Below are positions 16,490 through 26,076 of a stretch of 64,000 bases of DNA, piece after piece. The notes beneath the pieces were generated by a model that was given only the letters and a program-made list of their open reading frames with translations, ran no database searches and was not told the DNA's origin. Position numbers and translations under genes: made by a program. The DNA is from Irineochytrium annulatum (lineage: Eukaryota > Chytridiomycota > Chytridiomycetes > Chytridiales > Chytridiaceae): assembly GCA_027600665.1 (NCBI GenBank), contig JADGJL010000009.1, forward strand, positions 102,761 to 166,760. The letters run 5' to 3'. Numbering within the stretch: the first letter of the stretch is position 1; each line of letters opens with the position of its first letter.

Positions 16490-16506
16490 TGTTAATTAAC
16501 ATTACA
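16490..16506. promoter_or_regulatory. Consensus GlnR/TnrA-type palindrome between asparaginase and P450 genes
   Basis: TGTTAATTAACATTACA matches TGTNAN7TNACA at every fixed position. It is about 148 bases upstream of the asparaginase -35 hexamer and 140 bases upstream of the P450 promoter, so its target is uncertain. The rest of the 16243-16728 gap is AT-rich and holds only the promoters listed. Confidence 0.4.
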
Positions 16507-16645
16507 TAATGAGTCTTTTGTCCTGATAAAACGGAATATTGCGATAAAAGAATGTCGAATCGGGACGTATATCAGCAGTGGGTAACAGAAGGAGAGGGTG
16601 ATAGCAGCACATATTAGGTAATGGGGCTCAATTACGGTCTAAAGA

Positions 16646-16675
16646 TTGGTTTCGTTATAGAGTTATGTTTATAAT
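16646..16675 (+). promoter_or_regulatory. Putative promoter of the P450 gene
   Basis: TTGGTT at 16646-16651 and a perfect TATAAT at 16670-16675 are 18 bases apart, about 55 bases upstream of the ATG. Confidence 0.5.
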
Positions 16676-16728
16676 AGGGATGATCAACATATGTAAATAA
16701 ATATATAATATTGATTGGAGGAGAAACG

Positions 16729-17931
16729 ATGAAACAGGCACCGAGAAAGTATGCGAATTACATTCCGATTCGGGAACTGGAGACTTTGGAAGAGAGGTTA
16801 TCTCCCTTCAAGGTGTATGCAGAACTTCGTGATAACACTCCAGTCCGATATGATGAGCATCGAGAATGTTGGGATGTTTTTGGTTATGAAGATGTGAAGT
16901 ACGTATTGAAAAACCCGAAACTGTTCTCTTCTGCTCGTGATCGTGCCAATACGAGCATGTTGACGACAGACCCTCCCAAACACAAACAGCTGCGTGATCT
17001 GGTGAACCAGGCGTTTACACCCAAGGCGATTGAAGCGTTGGCTCCGCGTATTCAGGAAATCACGAATGAGTTACTTGCTCCGCACCTGTCAGAAGGATAC
17101 ATGGAACTTATTGATGACCTTGCAACGCCATTACCCGTCATTGTGATTGCAGAATTAATCGGAGTCCCTGCGGCGGATCGTCAAAAGTTCAAAGACTGGT
17201 CTGATGTATTGGTGAAAGGTGCACGTGATGATAGTGAAGAGGCCTTTCAGGAGTTACTGGAGGAGAAGAAAAGAAATATGCAGGAGCTGCATATCTATTT
17301 TACTGGCATTATGGAAGAACGTCGGTTGCAGCCAGAGGATGATCTGATCTCGTTATTGCTTGCTGCGGAGATTGAGGGTCAGAAGTTGACTGCAGATGAG
17401 GTGGTGGGCTTCTGCATTCTCTTGCTTGCGGCCGGTAATGAAACAACCACCAACCTGATTACCAATGCGGTTCGTATCCTATCTGAACAACCTGAGCTAC
17501 AGCAGGAGTTGCGGGAACATCCTGAACGGATTACTTCTGCGATTGAAGAGACACTGCGATATTATCCGCCAATTGTCGCGATTGGGCGGGTCGCCAAGGA
17601 AACTGTAGAGTTGAATGGTCAGACGATTCAAGCTGGAGAGCAGGTGATTTCCTGGGTTGGAGCTGCTAATCGGGACAGTGCCCAATTTGAACACCCGGAA
17701 GATTTCATCTCTGATCGCAAGCCGAACAGACATATGGGATTTGGTTTTGGCATTCATTTTTGTCTGGGTGCACCACTCGCTCGTTTGGAGGCAAGGGTCG
17801 TTCTTCATACATTGCTTCAGCACATGGAGCATATTCAGCTTGTGCAAGGAACAGCCCTGGAACCGATACAAAGTGCCTTTGTGTTTGGTGTGAAGCACTA
17901 TCCAATACACTTCAATCGAATTAATAAATAG
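16729..17931 (+). CDS. Cytochrome P450
   Basis: A 400-residue soluble class I cytochrome P450 of the CYP107-like bacterial type. The oxygen-activation helix has AGNETT (residues 235-240), the ExxR pair is E274/R277, and the heme-binding loop FGFGIHFCLG places the proximal cysteine at C345. No ferredoxin or ferredoxin reductase gene and no biosynthetic cluster are adjacent, so the redox partner and substrate are not known. ATG at 16729 is preceded by GGAGGAG; an in-frame TTG at 16711 lies upstream of that site. The gene stands alone between its promoter and a bidirectional terminator. Confidence 0.95.
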   Translation: MKQAPRKYANYIPIRELETLEERLSPFKVYAELRDNTPVRYDEHRECWDVFGYEDVKYVLKNPKLFSSARDRANTSMLTTDPPKHKQLRDLVNQAFTPKAIEALAPRIQEITNELLAPHLSEGYMELIDDLATPLPVIVIAELIGVPAADRQKFKDWSDVLVKGARDDSEEAFQELLEEKKRNMQELHIYFTGIMEERRLQPEDDLISLLLAAEIEGQKLTADEVVGFCILLLAAGNETTTNLITNAVRILSEQPELQQELREHPERITSAIEETLRYYPPIVAIGRVAKETVELNGQTIQAGEQVISWVGAANRDSAQFEHPEDFISDRKPNRHMGFGFGIHFCLGAPLARLEARVVLHTLLQHMEHIQLVQGTALEPIQSAFVFGVKHYPIHFNRINK

Positions 17932-17954
17932 ATAAAGAATGGCACATGAATGAC

Positions 17955-17997
17955 AAAAGCCGCTCTCAGGCCAATTAGGCGCTGGAAGCGGCTTTTT
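17955..17997. terminator. Bidirectional terminator between P450 and MFS genes
   Basis: AAAAGCCGCT faces AGCGGCTTTTT with a GGCC-containing loop. A and T runs flank both arms, so it serves both convergent genes. Confidence 0.85.
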
Positions 17998-18040
17998 CAA
18001 TGGAACAGTAAGATGGACTAGTTAAGAAATAGATGGGTAA

Positions 18041-19252
18041 TCAGGATTTCTGAATAGAAGCAGGTTTATTATACAATTTGAATCTGACCCAAACCATATT
18101 AAGCAGCAGCAGTCCGCCGGAGACGATAAACAGACCTTCGATTCCGATGAATCCTGCCATGAAACCTCCAATGATCGCTCCAAGCATGTTGCCTAACGCA
18201 AGGGTGCTCGTATTAAAACTGAATGCACGGCTAATCATGCTATCTGCTGTATAGGAACGGATCAAGGCATTGACGCTCGGAAGCAGGCCACCCATGAACA
18301 CACCCATCATGAATCGGACAAGAATGAGCTGCCACACGGTCTGAACAAATGCCTGCGGAATAAGCATGAGTCCTGTTCCGATGAGGGAGAACGTCAGCAC
18401 CTTGTGAGGACCTATCCGGTCACTCAGCTTCCCGAGAACAGGAGACATGGCCATATTGGATAGTCCCGTAACTGCACCGACAAGTCCCGCCCAGAAGGCC
18501 ACATTTACATCCGAAGCATGCAATTTTTGCACATACAGCGGCAAGAGTGACATGGGGCTAATCATCGCAAACTGCAGCAGGAACGTCACAGCAAACAGTG
18601 CCGGAAGTTGGGGTGACTTGTTTAATTCCTTCAGACCGGACAATACGGATTGTGCCGGCAGTTTGGCTGCTTCTTGACGGTCGAATTTCTCTCTCACCAG
18701 GAACATGGCGAGCATGGAAGCAACAAAGATTAGTCCACCTGTAATGTAGAAAATAGGGCGGAAGCCTACTGCATCAGCCAGCAAGCCGCCAATGAGTGGA
18801 CCCAGGATTGTACCGGCAACTTGCCCGGACTGACTGATTCCCATGGCGAAACCCATGCGGTCTTTCGGAGTGGTACCCGATATCAGCGCAACAGCTGCTG
18901 GGTTAAAACCGGAGATTGTACCGTTAAGCAAACGCAATAAGAGAAGCTGCCAGGGGTTCTGTGCCAGACCCATAAGGGCAATTACGATGGCCATCCCGAA
19001 TCCCGAACGAAGCAGCATAACTTTACGACCATACTTGTCCGACAACTTGCCCCACAGCGGTTGAAACAAAAATGAGGTGAGGAAATTGGCTGCAAAAATA
19101 AATCCCGCCCAAATGCCAATTTCATGTTCGCCAACAACGCCAAGATCTCTCGCGAGATACAGGGACAAAAATGGGGTAATCATGGTCATGCCCGAATTGA
19201 CCAAAAATTGTCCGAACCAAAGCACAATGAGGTTTACTTTCCACGTTTTCAA
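18041..19252 (-). CDS. MFS multidrug-type efflux transporter
   Basis: A 403-residue, 12-helix major facilitator of the drug:H+ antiporter-1 group (NorA/MdtG-like). The loop 2-3 signature GKLSDKYGRK is present and repeated in degenerate form as GKLSDRIG in the second half; a central hydrophilic loop lies near residues 185-215. TTG at 19252 is preferred because AAAGGAAGTG lies upstream; the first in-frame TTG at 19273 precedes that site. Substrate cannot be predicted. It is convergent with the P450 gene and divergent from hemE. Confidence 0.88.
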   Translation of the reverse strand: MKTWKVNLIVLWFGQFLVNSGMTMITPFLSLYLARDLGVVGEHEIGIWAGFIFAANFLTSFLFQPLWGKLSDKYGRKVMLLRSGFGMAIVIALMGLAQNPWQLLLLRLLNGTISGFNPAAVALISGTTPKDRMGFAMGISQSGQVAGTILGPLIGGLLADAVGFRPIFYITGGLIFVASMLAMFLVREKFDRQEAAKLPAQSVLSGLKELNKSPQLPALFAVTFLLQFAMISPMSLLPLYVQKLHASDVNVAFWAGLVGAVTGLSNMAMSPVLGKLSDRIGPHKVLTFSLIGTGLMLIPQAFVQTVWQLILVRFMMGVFMGGLLPSVNALIRSYTADSMISRAFSFNTSTLALGNMLGAIIGGFMAGFIGIEGLFIVSGGLLLLNMVWVRFKLYNKPASIQKS

Positions 19253-19389
19253 AGTGCTTTCACTTCCTTTCAAAGATATTTCTGTAATTCTCTAAAAAAA
19301 TCGATTCTTTCATTATAACACAATTGGCATATGGGGGATGAGTGTAAGGAATGTCATAGTATTGTCACGTAGAACGCATCCGCATGTGG

Positions 19390-19418
19390 TTGTTACAGCT
19401 GTTTAAAAAGGGCATAAT
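19390..19418 (+). promoter_or_regulatory. Promoter of the hemEHY operon
   Basis: TTGTTA at 19390-19395 and CATAAT at 19413-19418 are 17 bases apart, about 38 bases upstream of the hemE ATG. Confidence 0.6.
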
Positions 19419-19456
19419 GGTAATTATGAGTCCAAAAACTATTGGAGGCTTCTTAC

Positions 19457-20521
19457 ATGAGCTATAATGATCGACTGATTCGGGCAAGTTTCAAACAACA
19501 GGTAGACCGCGTCCCGGTATGGTACATGCGTCAAGCCGGACGTTACGATCCTGAATATCGCAAGATTAAAGAAAAGTACTCCTTGTTAGAAATCTGCAAA
19601 CAACCCGAGCTGGCGGCTGAAGTTACACTCATGCCGGTACGCAAACTGGGTGTAGATGCGGCTATTTTGTATTCCGATATTATGAATCCGGTTGCCTCAT
19701 TGGGCATTGATTTTGACATTGTTAAAAATATTGGACCGGTAATCGATAATCCTATTCGTTCAGCTGCAGATGTGGATCGACTACGTCCCATCGATGTAGA
19801 AGGAGATCTCTCACATATTCTGGAGACTATTCGAATTCTGGATAAGGAGCTTGACGTGCCTCTGATTACGTTTGCGGGCGCACCTTTCACGATTGCGAGT
19901 TATCTGATCGAAGGCCGACCTTCGAAAGGTTATATCCGTACCAAAACGATGATGTACAGCGAGCCTGAGGTGTGGCATAAGCTGATGCAGAAGCTTGGTG
20001 ATATGGTTATTACATATGTCCGTGCGCATATTGCGAATGGCGGCAAGGCTTTCCAGTTGTTTGACAGTTGGGTTGGAGCACTTTCTCCCAAAGACTTCAG
20101 AACATATGTGTTGCCTACGATTACCCGTATCTTTACCGAATTATCGGATTTGAATGTACCGAAGATTTATTTCCCTGGTGTCGCCTCGGGCGAATTGTTG
20201 CCAGCGCTGCATGATCTGCAAGCCAATGTGATTGGATTGGACTGGAGAGTATCGATTTCGGAAGGGCGTAAACGACTTGGCGGCAAATTTGCCGTACAAG
20301 GCAATCTGGACCCTTATTTGCTGACTGCACCGATGGAATTGATTAAGGAACAAGCCAAATTGATTATCGACGAAGGGATCAAGGAGCCGGGGTATATTTT
20401 CAATCTGGGGCACGGACTATTTCCTGAAGCCTCCCTTGATAAGCTCAGAGAATTAACGGCTTATATTCATGAGTATTCTGCCGAAGCATTAAAGACAGGG
20501 GTGACGATTACTAATGACTAA
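19457..20521 (+). CDS. hemE: Uroporphyrinogen decarboxylase
   Basis: This decarboxylates the four acetate groups of uroporphyrinogen III to give coproporphyrinogen III. The 354-residue protein has both family signatures: PVWYMRQAGRYDPEYR near the N-terminus and the later GAPFTIASYLIEG, with the active-site aspartate in YSDIMNPV. GGAGG at 19444-19448 supports the ATG at 19457. hemH overlaps its end by 8 bases and hemY overlaps hemH, giving a tight three-gene operon for the coproporphyrin-dependent heme route of Firmicutes. Confidence 0.97.
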   Translation: MSYNDRLIRASFKQQVDRVPVWYMRQAGRYDPEYRKIKEKYSLLEICKQPELAAEVTLMPVRKLGVDAAILYSDIMNPVASLGIDFDIVKNIGPVIDNPIRSAADVDRLRPIDVEGDLSHILETIRILDKELDVPLITFAGAPFTIASYLIEGRPSKGYIRTKTMMYSEPEVWHKLMQKLGDMVITYVRAHIANGGKAFQLFDSWVGALSPKDFRTYVLPTITRIFTELSDLNVPKIYFPGVASGELLPALHDLQANVIGLDWRVSISEGRKRLGGKFAVQGNLDPYLLTAPMELIKEQAKLIIDEGIKEPGYIFNLGHGLFPEASLDKLRELTAYIHEYSAEALKTGVTITND

Positions 20522-21464
20522 TACTGTAGGTGTACTGGTGATGTCGTATGGCACACCAGAAAATATGGAAAGTGTTGAAGCGTATTACACACATATCCGC
20601 AGAGGACGTCCGCCTGAACCGGAGCAACTGAAGGAACTGACGGATCGATATGAAGCCATTGTTGGCGGTGTATTCCCGCTTCGGGAGAACACGGACAATC
20701 AGGTCAAGGCTCTTCAGGAGACTTTAAACCGCGATGAGCGTGGCGCTGATGTGGAATTCCGTTGTTATCAAGGACTGAAGCATGCCTATCCGTTTATTGA
20801 GGACGGCGTGGAACAGATGGCGAAGGACGGAATTCAGACTGCAATTGGTATTGTACTGGCGCCTCATTTCTCCACAATGAGTGTGGGCAGTTATATCAAA
20901 CGTGCGCGTGAAAAGGCAGAAGAGCTGGGCGTCCATATGTCCTTTATTGAGAGTTATCATCTGCATCCGAAATTAATTCAGGCGCTGTCCACGCGTGTCA
21001 GTGCCAAGTTGGATGCGTTTGAGGAAGCTGGAGCAAAACGCGGGGACGTGAAGGTATTGTTCAGTGCTCACAGCCTGCCGGCACGTATTGTGGAGATGGG
21101 GGATCCGTACCCGCAACAACTGCTGGAGACTTCGGAAGTGATTGCCTCACGTGTAGGAATAACCAATTGGCAATTTACGTGGCAAAGTGCCGGACGAACA
21201 GCTGAGCCTTGGCTCGGACCGGACATTCTGGATACGTTACAGGAACTTTCGCGTGAACAGGTAGAGGATGTACTTGTGGCACCAATCGGGTTTGTCTCGG
21301 ATCATCTCGAAGTACTCTATGATCTCGATATTGAGGCCAAATCGATTGCCAAAGAGATCGATATGCGCCTGATGCGTATTGATTCTCTTAATAGCGATCC
21401 TCTGTACATGGAGACGTTAAGCGACGTTATTATAAGCCAATGGCAGCAAGGGTCGGATGAGTAA
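20514..21464 (+). CDS. hemH: Ferrochelatase (coproporphyrin ferrochelatase)
   Basis: This inserts ferrous iron into a porphyrin ring; in Firmicutes the substrate is coproporphyrin III (the CpfC name). The 316-residue protein keeps the catalytic histidine in SAHSLPARI and the acidic pair region SDHLEVLYDLDIEA. It is monomeric and soluble with no membrane segment, as in Bacillus. Its start codon lies inside the hemE end (8-base overlap), and its stop overlaps the hemY start in TAATG, so translation is probably coupled. Confidence 0.96.
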   Translation: MTNTVGVLVMSYGTPENMESVEAYYTHIRRGRPPEPEQLKELTDRYEAIVGGVFPLRENTDNQVKALQETLNRDERGADVEFRCYQGLKHAYPFIEDGVEQMAKDGIQTAIGIVLAPHFSTMSVGSYIKRAREKAEELGVHMSFIESYHLHPKLIQALSTRVSAKLDAFEEAGAKRGDVKVLFSAHSLPARIVEMGDPYPQQLLETSEVIASRVGITNWQFTWQSAGRTAEPWLGPDILDTLQELSREQVEDVLVAPIGFVSDHLEVLYDLDIEAKSIAKEIDMRLMRIDSLNSDPLYMETLSDVIISQWQQGSDE

Positions 21465-22888
21465 TGGGTGATAAGAAACGCCGTGTTGTTGTCGTCGGCG
21501 GTGGCCTCACCGGCCTCAGCGCGGCATTTTATATCCGCAAGCATTACCGGGAAGCGGGCGTTGAACCTGTGATTACTCTGGTCGAGAAAAGCTCGTCCAT
21601 GGGGGGCATGATTGAGACACTGCACCGGGATGGATTTGTGATTGAAAAAGGGCCGGATTCCTTCCTCGCTCGCAAAACAGCAATGATTGATTTGGCTAAA
21701 GAATTGGAGATTGATCATGAGCTGGTCAGTCAGAATCCGGAGTCGAAGAAAACGTATATCATGCAGCGTGGCAAGCTTCATCCTATGCCAGCAGGACTCG
21801 TTCTCGGTATTCCTACAGAATTAAGACCGTTCCTGAGAAGCGGTCTTGTCTCTCCGGCAGGCAAACTGCGGGCGTTGATGGATTTTGTCATCCCGCCTCG
21901 TCGTACAACAGAGGATGAATCGCTCGGTTATATGATTGAACGCCGTCTTGGAGCTGAAGTGCTGGAGAACTTGACCGAACCACTGCTCGCGGGAATCTAT
22001 GCAGGTGATATGCGGAGATTAAGCCTTCAGGCTACATTCCCGCAGTTCGGCGAAGTAGAGCGGGATTACGGCAGCTTGATCCGGGGCATGATGACAGGTC
22101 GCAAACCGGCTGAGACGCATACCGGAACCAAAAGGAGCGCTTTTTTGAACTTTCGTCAGGGACTGCAGAGCCTTGTTCATGCACTTGTCCATGAGTTGCA
22201 GGATGTGGATCAACGTCTGAACACCGCGGTGAAGTCACTCCAACGTCTTGATGGAACGCAGACCAGATACCATGTTGAGCTGGAAAATGGTGAAATGCTT
22301 GAAGCTGATGATGTAGTGGTTACTGTGCCGACATATGTCGCGTCAGATCTGTTGAAGCCTCACGTGGACACAGCGGCACTGGATGCGATTAATTATGTAT
22401 CTGTGGCCAATGTAGTGCTCGCTTTTGAGAAAAAAGAGGTGGAGCATGTATTCGACGGATCGGGTTTCCTTGTTCCACGGAAAGAGGGTCGCAATATTAC
22501 GGCTTGCACGTGGACATCGACGAAATGGCTGCATACCAGCCCGGACGATAAAGTACTGCTCCGCTGTTATGTCGGTCGCTCGGGTGACGAACAGAACGTA
22601 GAGCTTCCAGACGAAGCGTTGACGGATCTGGTTCTCAAAGATTTGAGAGAGACGATGGGTATCGAAGCGGTGCCGATCTTCTCTGAGATTACAAGGCTTC
22701 GAAAATCCATGCCTCAGTATCCGGTGGGACACCTCCAACATATTGCCTCCCTGCGTGAAGAACTTGGTAGCAAGTTACCGGGTGTGTACATTGCAGGTGC
22801 AGGTTATGAGGGCGTAGGCTTGCCGGATTGCATCAAACAAGCGAAGGAAATGTCTATTTTGGCAACACAGGCGCTTGTAGCAGATTAA
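21464..22888 (+). CDS. hemY: Coproporphyrinogen III oxidase, oxygen-dependent flavoprotein
   Basis: A 474-residue FAD enzyme that oxidises coproporphyrinogen III to coproporphyrin III (CgoX; historically called protoporphyrinogen oxidase HemY/HemG). The dinucleotide fold is VVVGGGLTGLSAAFYI at the N-terminus, followed by EKSSSMGGMIET, and the C-terminal FAD contact GAGYEGVGLPDCI. It completes the hemE-hemH-hemY operon. hemQ is not within the window. A terminator at 22900 closes the operon. Confidence 0.96.
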   Translation: MGDKKRRVVVVGGGLTGLSAAFYIRKHYREAGVEPVITLVEKSSSMGGMIETLHRDGFVIEKGPDSFLARKTAMIDLAKELEIDHELVSQNPESKKTYIMQRGKLHPMPAGLVLGIPTELRPFLRSGLVSPAGKLRALMDFVIPPRRTTEDESLGYMIERRLGAEVLENLTEPLLAGIYAGDMRRLSLQATFPQFGEVERDYGSLIRGMMTGRKPAETHTGTKRSAFLNFRQGLQSLVHALVHELQDVDQRLNTAVKSLQRLDGTQTRYHVELENGEMLEADDVVVTVPTYVASDLLKPHVDTAALDAINYVSVANVVLAFEKKEVEHVFDGSGFLVPRKEGRNITACTWTSTKWLHTSPDDKVLLRCYVGRSGDEQNVELPDEALTDLVLKDLRETMGIEAVPIFSEITRLRKSMPQYPVGHLQHIASLREELGSKLPGVYIAGAGYEGVGLPDCIKQAKEMSILATQALVAD

Positions 22889-22899
22889 GTACAGCAAGA

Positions 22900-22944
22900 G
22901 AGCTGTCTCACCGTAGAATTATCTACTGGAGAGATGGCTTTTTT
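22900..22944 (+). terminator. Terminator of the hem operon
   Basis: AGC-TCTC faces GAGA-GGCT with an inner GTAGA/TCTAC stem and a TTTTTT tail. Confidence 0.75.
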
Positions 22945-23069
22945 CATATGAAGATCTGGAAGCTAAGCGAGTTAATCCCCTTTCAATAGATACAGTTCCA
23001 AGGAAAGATGGAAATCCAGAATATGCCTGATATAATGGTATGTATGGCTGTGAAGAAGAGGAGTTGCTT

Positions 23070-24485
23070 ATGTATCCCCCAAGATCAGATCGAAGTGTAG
23101 AGAGAAAAAAAAGAAAGCGCACCCGTGATAGAATCATCTGGACAATTAATCTTTTATTGATCATGACAATTGGTCTGGTGGGCATTTTTTATGTGATTAA
23201 CACACGTCAGCAACAGGCAGACCAGCCGGTAAAGCAGGAAATTGTTGATCAGGATCAGCCTTCCATTGGAGACGATGCCAAAGGCGGGGATCAAGTAAGT
23301 TCTCCAGACTCGGAGGAGTCTGATGAGACTCCGGAAGAAGACGCCGAAGCAACGAATGAAGAAACAACAGCAGATGCAGGTGATTCATCCGGCGTAGCGA
23401 AACCTGATACTTCAGGCAATACCAATAATGGGAAAGCCGAATCCGGAACGAAAAAACCTGCTACAGATTCGACGCCGTCCGGCACCAAGGGAAATGCAGG
23501 TGCGGATACCAAATCAGAGACGTCGAAACCTTCCAATTCAGCGAAGGATGTCACCATTAATTTTGTCGGGGATATTCAATTTTCGGGCAAAGTTGCTGAA
23601 CTGCTGGATAAGAACGGTTATGATTATCCCTTTGCTAAACTCGGCAGATTATTCAAGGATGATGATCTTACCATCGGCAACTTGGAGACACCGATAACCC
23701 TGGGAGGTACGGGGGCATCAGACAAAACATATGTATACAAATCTTCGCCCAAAGCATTGGCGGCAATGGCCTCTGCGGGTTTTGATGCTGTCAATTTGGC
23801 TAACAATCATATTCTGGATCAGGGTGTTGAGGGTTTGGTAGATACGTTAACCTATCTCAAGGAATATGGTATTGCTCACACCGGGGCTGGCATGAACAGG
23901 GATGAAGCGTATGCACCAGCGTATCTGGAACGCAAAGGTATGAAGATTGCATTGCTTGGGTTCTCCCGCGTTGTACCGGAAACGAGTTGGAAGGCTGAGG
24001 GCAATCGGGCTGGCGTGGCTGAAGCCTATGATTCTACAGGAGCAGTCAAAGCGATCCAGGAGGCCCGTAAGAAGGCTGATCTGGTGATCGTGGTTGCACA
24101 CTGGGGAGAGGAACGTGTAAGTACTCCGAACAGTGACCAGGCCCGATTGGCTCATGAATTTGTCGATGCTGGCGCAGATCTGGTCATAGGTGGTCATCCT
24201 CATGTGTTGCAGGGGTTGGAGTATTATAAGGGGAAATGGATTGCATACAGTACCGGAAACTTTATTTTCTCCAGATCAACCACCGAAGAGACATGGAAAA
24301 CGGCGGTATTTCAGGCACGCTGTAGTCCTGATGCAGCTTGCAGCATGAAAGTCATCCCTTATGAAGCGGCGCTTGGTCAGGCTATTCCGATGATTGATGA
24401 GGCAAACAAACTGCTGCTGCAACAGATGGCAAAGCTTTCGCCAGGCATACGATATGATGGAAATGGAGTCGCTTCGCCTAATTAA
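23070..24485 (+). CDS. Membrane-anchored CapA-like metallophosphatase-fold protein
   Basis: A 471-residue protein with a basic cytosolic tip (KKRKRTRDR), one membrane span at about residues 22-43, a long acidic and disordered S/T/E/D/G linker at about 50-158, and a CapA domain from about 160 on. The domain carries FVGDIQF, GNLETPI, NLANNHILDQG and GGHPHVLQG, the metal-site pattern of the CapA/PgsA family linked to poly-gamma-glutamate. No capB or capC genes are adjacent, so a poly-glutamate role is not shown. ATG at 23070 is 6 bases after AGAGGAG; the in-frame ATG at 23040 lacks a good site. Confidence 0.87.
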   Translation: MYPPRSDRSVERKKRKRTRDRIIWTINLLLIMTIGLVGIFYVINTRQQQADQPVKQEIVDQDQPSIGDDAKGGDQVSSPDSEESDETPEEDAEATNEETTADAGDSSGVAKPDTSGNTNNGKAESGTKKPATDSTPSGTKGNAGADTKSETSKPSNSAKDVTINFVGDIQFSGKVAELLDKNGYDYPFAKLGRLFKDDDLTIGNLETPITLGGTGASDKTYVYKSSPKALAAMASAGFDAVNLANNHILDQGVEGLVDTLTYLKEYGIAHTGAGMNRDEAYAPAYLERKGMKIALLGFSRVVPETSWKAEGNRAGVAEAYDSTGAVKAIQEARKKADLVIVVAHWGEERVSTPNSDQARLAHEFVDAGADLVIGGHPHVLQGLEYYKGKWIAYSTGNFIFSRSTTEETWKTAVFQARCSPDAACSMKVIPYEAALGQAIPMIDEANKLLLQQMAKLSPGIRYDGNGVASPN

Positions 24486-24509
24486 TAATCTTTTTGAGGA
24501 GGGAATCGA

Positions 24510-25262
24510 ATGAACAACCTTTGTGTAGCGCACCGTGGATTTTCTTCTATTGCACCAGAGAATACGATGGCTGCGTTTCTAATGGCCATGGAACGGCCTG
24601 AAGTTCAGTGGATGGAGCTGGATGTGCAGTTGTCGCGTGATGGTGTGCCAGTGATTATTCATGATTTTACAGTGGATCGTACGACGAATGGAAAGGGTCT
24701 GGTTCGGGAAACCGATTGGGCTGATCTGCAACGTTTGGATGCTGGAGCATGGAAAAACAAGTCTTACAAGGGCGAACGGATTCCGGCGCTAAGTGAATTG
24801 TTAGATCGCTCGTGCGGCAGAGTACGTCTTAACATTGAACTGAAAACGCAGGGAGACATGTACCCGGGTCTGCCTGCGGCTGTTATACATGAAGTGAGAA
24901 AAAGACATATGCAAAATGATGTGGTGATCACCTCATTTGAACCAGCCGCTCTGATCGAAGTGAAGAAGCTTGCACCGGAGATCCAGACGGGGCTGATTAT
25001 CGATGCACGACCAGGTGATCTGTTAACTGCCCTGCAGCAGATGAATTGTACATTTCTCTCCATTGGATACACCAATGTAGACAAATCCTTAATGAACGAG
25101 ATGCGGAGTGCAGGTATTCGGGTGATGGCCTGGACAGTAGATGACAAGACCATTATGAAGAAACTGGCCGCAGTTGATCCAGAGCTCATGTTATGTACAA
25201 ACCGTCCTGACGTATGGGAGCTGGCATTTCAGGAGACGAGCAGCCGATTCTTCAGACCGTAA
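24510..25262 (+). CDS. Glycerophosphodiester phosphodiesterase
   Basis: A 250-residue GDPD (GlpQ-like) TIM-barrel enzyme that hydrolyses glycerophosphodiesters to glycerol-3-phosphate and an alcohol. The catalytic HRG (AHRGFSS) and the metal ligands in PENTMAAF and ELDVQLSRDGVPVIIHD are present, as is LNIELK. There is no signal peptide, so it acts in the cytosol. GAGGAGGGAA precedes the ATG. It lies 24 bases after the CapA-like gene and 46 before the FAH gene, so the three may share a transcript. Confidence 0.93.
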   Translation: MNNLCVAHRGFSSIAPENTMAAFLMAMERPEVQWMELDVQLSRDGVPVIIHDFTVDRTTNGKGLVRETDWADLQRLDAGAWKNKSYKGERIPALSELLDRSCGRVRLNIELKTQGDMYPGLPAAVIHEVRKRHMQNDVVITSFEPAALIEVKKLAPEIQTGLIIDARPGDLLTALQQMNCTFLSIGYTNVDKSLMNEMRSAGIRVMAWTVDDKTIMKKLAAVDPELMLCTNRPDVWELAFQETSSRFFRP

Positions 25263-25308
25263 TTACCCTAAATGCACTATTGAATCCAATAAAGGTGGTA
25301 ATATACAC

Positions 25309-25941
25309 ATGTTGACTAATATTCGCAATGTATACTGTGTAGGACGCAATTATAAACTTCACGCGGAAGAATTGGGTAACGCGGTTCCGGATGAACCAAT
25401 GATCTTTATGAAACCTTCACATGCAGTCGTGCCCCTGAGTGGTGAAACGCTTGAATTGCCTGCTACCAAGGGTGAAGTTCACTATGAAGCTGAGCTGGTC
25501 GTGCAGATCGGCCGGGCTTATGAGCCAGGTATGGCAGTAGATGAGCTGGTGGATGCGTATGCGTTTGGTATTGATTTTACGTTACGTGACGTACAGTCCG
25601 TGATTAAGAAAAAGGGCCACCCTTGGACAGCGGCCAAAGGATTCAAAAATTCGGCTCCGGTTACTGCATTTCAGGCATTCCCGGGGGTGGCAACACTGTT
25701 GGAGAAAGACTTTACGTTGACTAAAAACGGTGAGGAAGTTCAACGTGGTAACATTCGTAACATGATCTTCAGTTTACAGGATATTGTGGATTATGTAGGT
25801 CACCATTACGGCCTGGGGCAGGGAGATGTCATTTTTACAGGAACACCGGAAGGTGTTGGACCAACACAAGCAGGAGATGTGCTCGAACTGGCATGGGAGG
25901 GCGAATCCTTGGGTGCATGCACGATTGGGGCAGCGCAATAA
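25309..25941 (+). CDS. Fumarylacetoacetate hydrolase family protein
   Basis: A 210-residue single-domain FAH enzyme (acylpyruvase/oxaloacetate decarboxylase-like). The metal-binding glutamates lie in GEVHYEAELVVQIG and the third acidic ligand in FGIDFTLRDVQ; the FTGTPEGVGP loop near the C-terminus is also conserved. It would cleave or decarboxylate a beta-diketo acid in the cytosol; the physiological substrate is not evident. AAAGGTGG lies 10 bases before the ATG. A much longer in-frame extension into the preceding gene was not used. Confidence 0.9.
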   Translation: MLTNIRNVYCVGRNYKLHAEELGNAVPDEPMIFMKPSHAVVPLSGETLELPATKGEVHYEAELVVQIGRAYEPGMAVDELVDAYAFGIDFTLRDVQSVIKKKGHPWTAAKGFKNSAPVTAFQAFPGVATLLEKDFTLTKNGEEVQRGNIRNMIFSLQDIVDYVGHHYGLGQGDVIFTGTPEGVGPTQAGDVLELAWEGESLGACTIGAAQ

Positions 25942-25998
25942 GGATTACACAGTACAGATCATACCTGCTTGAGAAGTAGAGATGTTATAGGGTACAAG

Positions 25999-26025
25999 AA
26001 AGGGGCGTGCATACGCTCCTTTTTG
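25999..26025 (+). terminator. Intrinsic terminator after the FAH gene
   Basis: AAGGGGCGT faces ACGCTCCTT around a GCAT loop, then TTT. Confidence 0.8.
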
Positions 26026-26076
26026 TTATGTTATTCATGGCATTTTCACATTTTCATCGTACAGGTAGGTTTTTAA

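Noticed and set aside
16490..16506. Certain GlnR control of the P450 gene
   Set aside because: The box is about 140 bases from its promoter; chance occurrence cannot be ruled out, so it is listed only at low confidence.
23070..25941. Poly-gamma-glutamate capsule operon
   Set aside because: Only a CapA-like protein is present; capB, capC and capE homologs are not found nearby.
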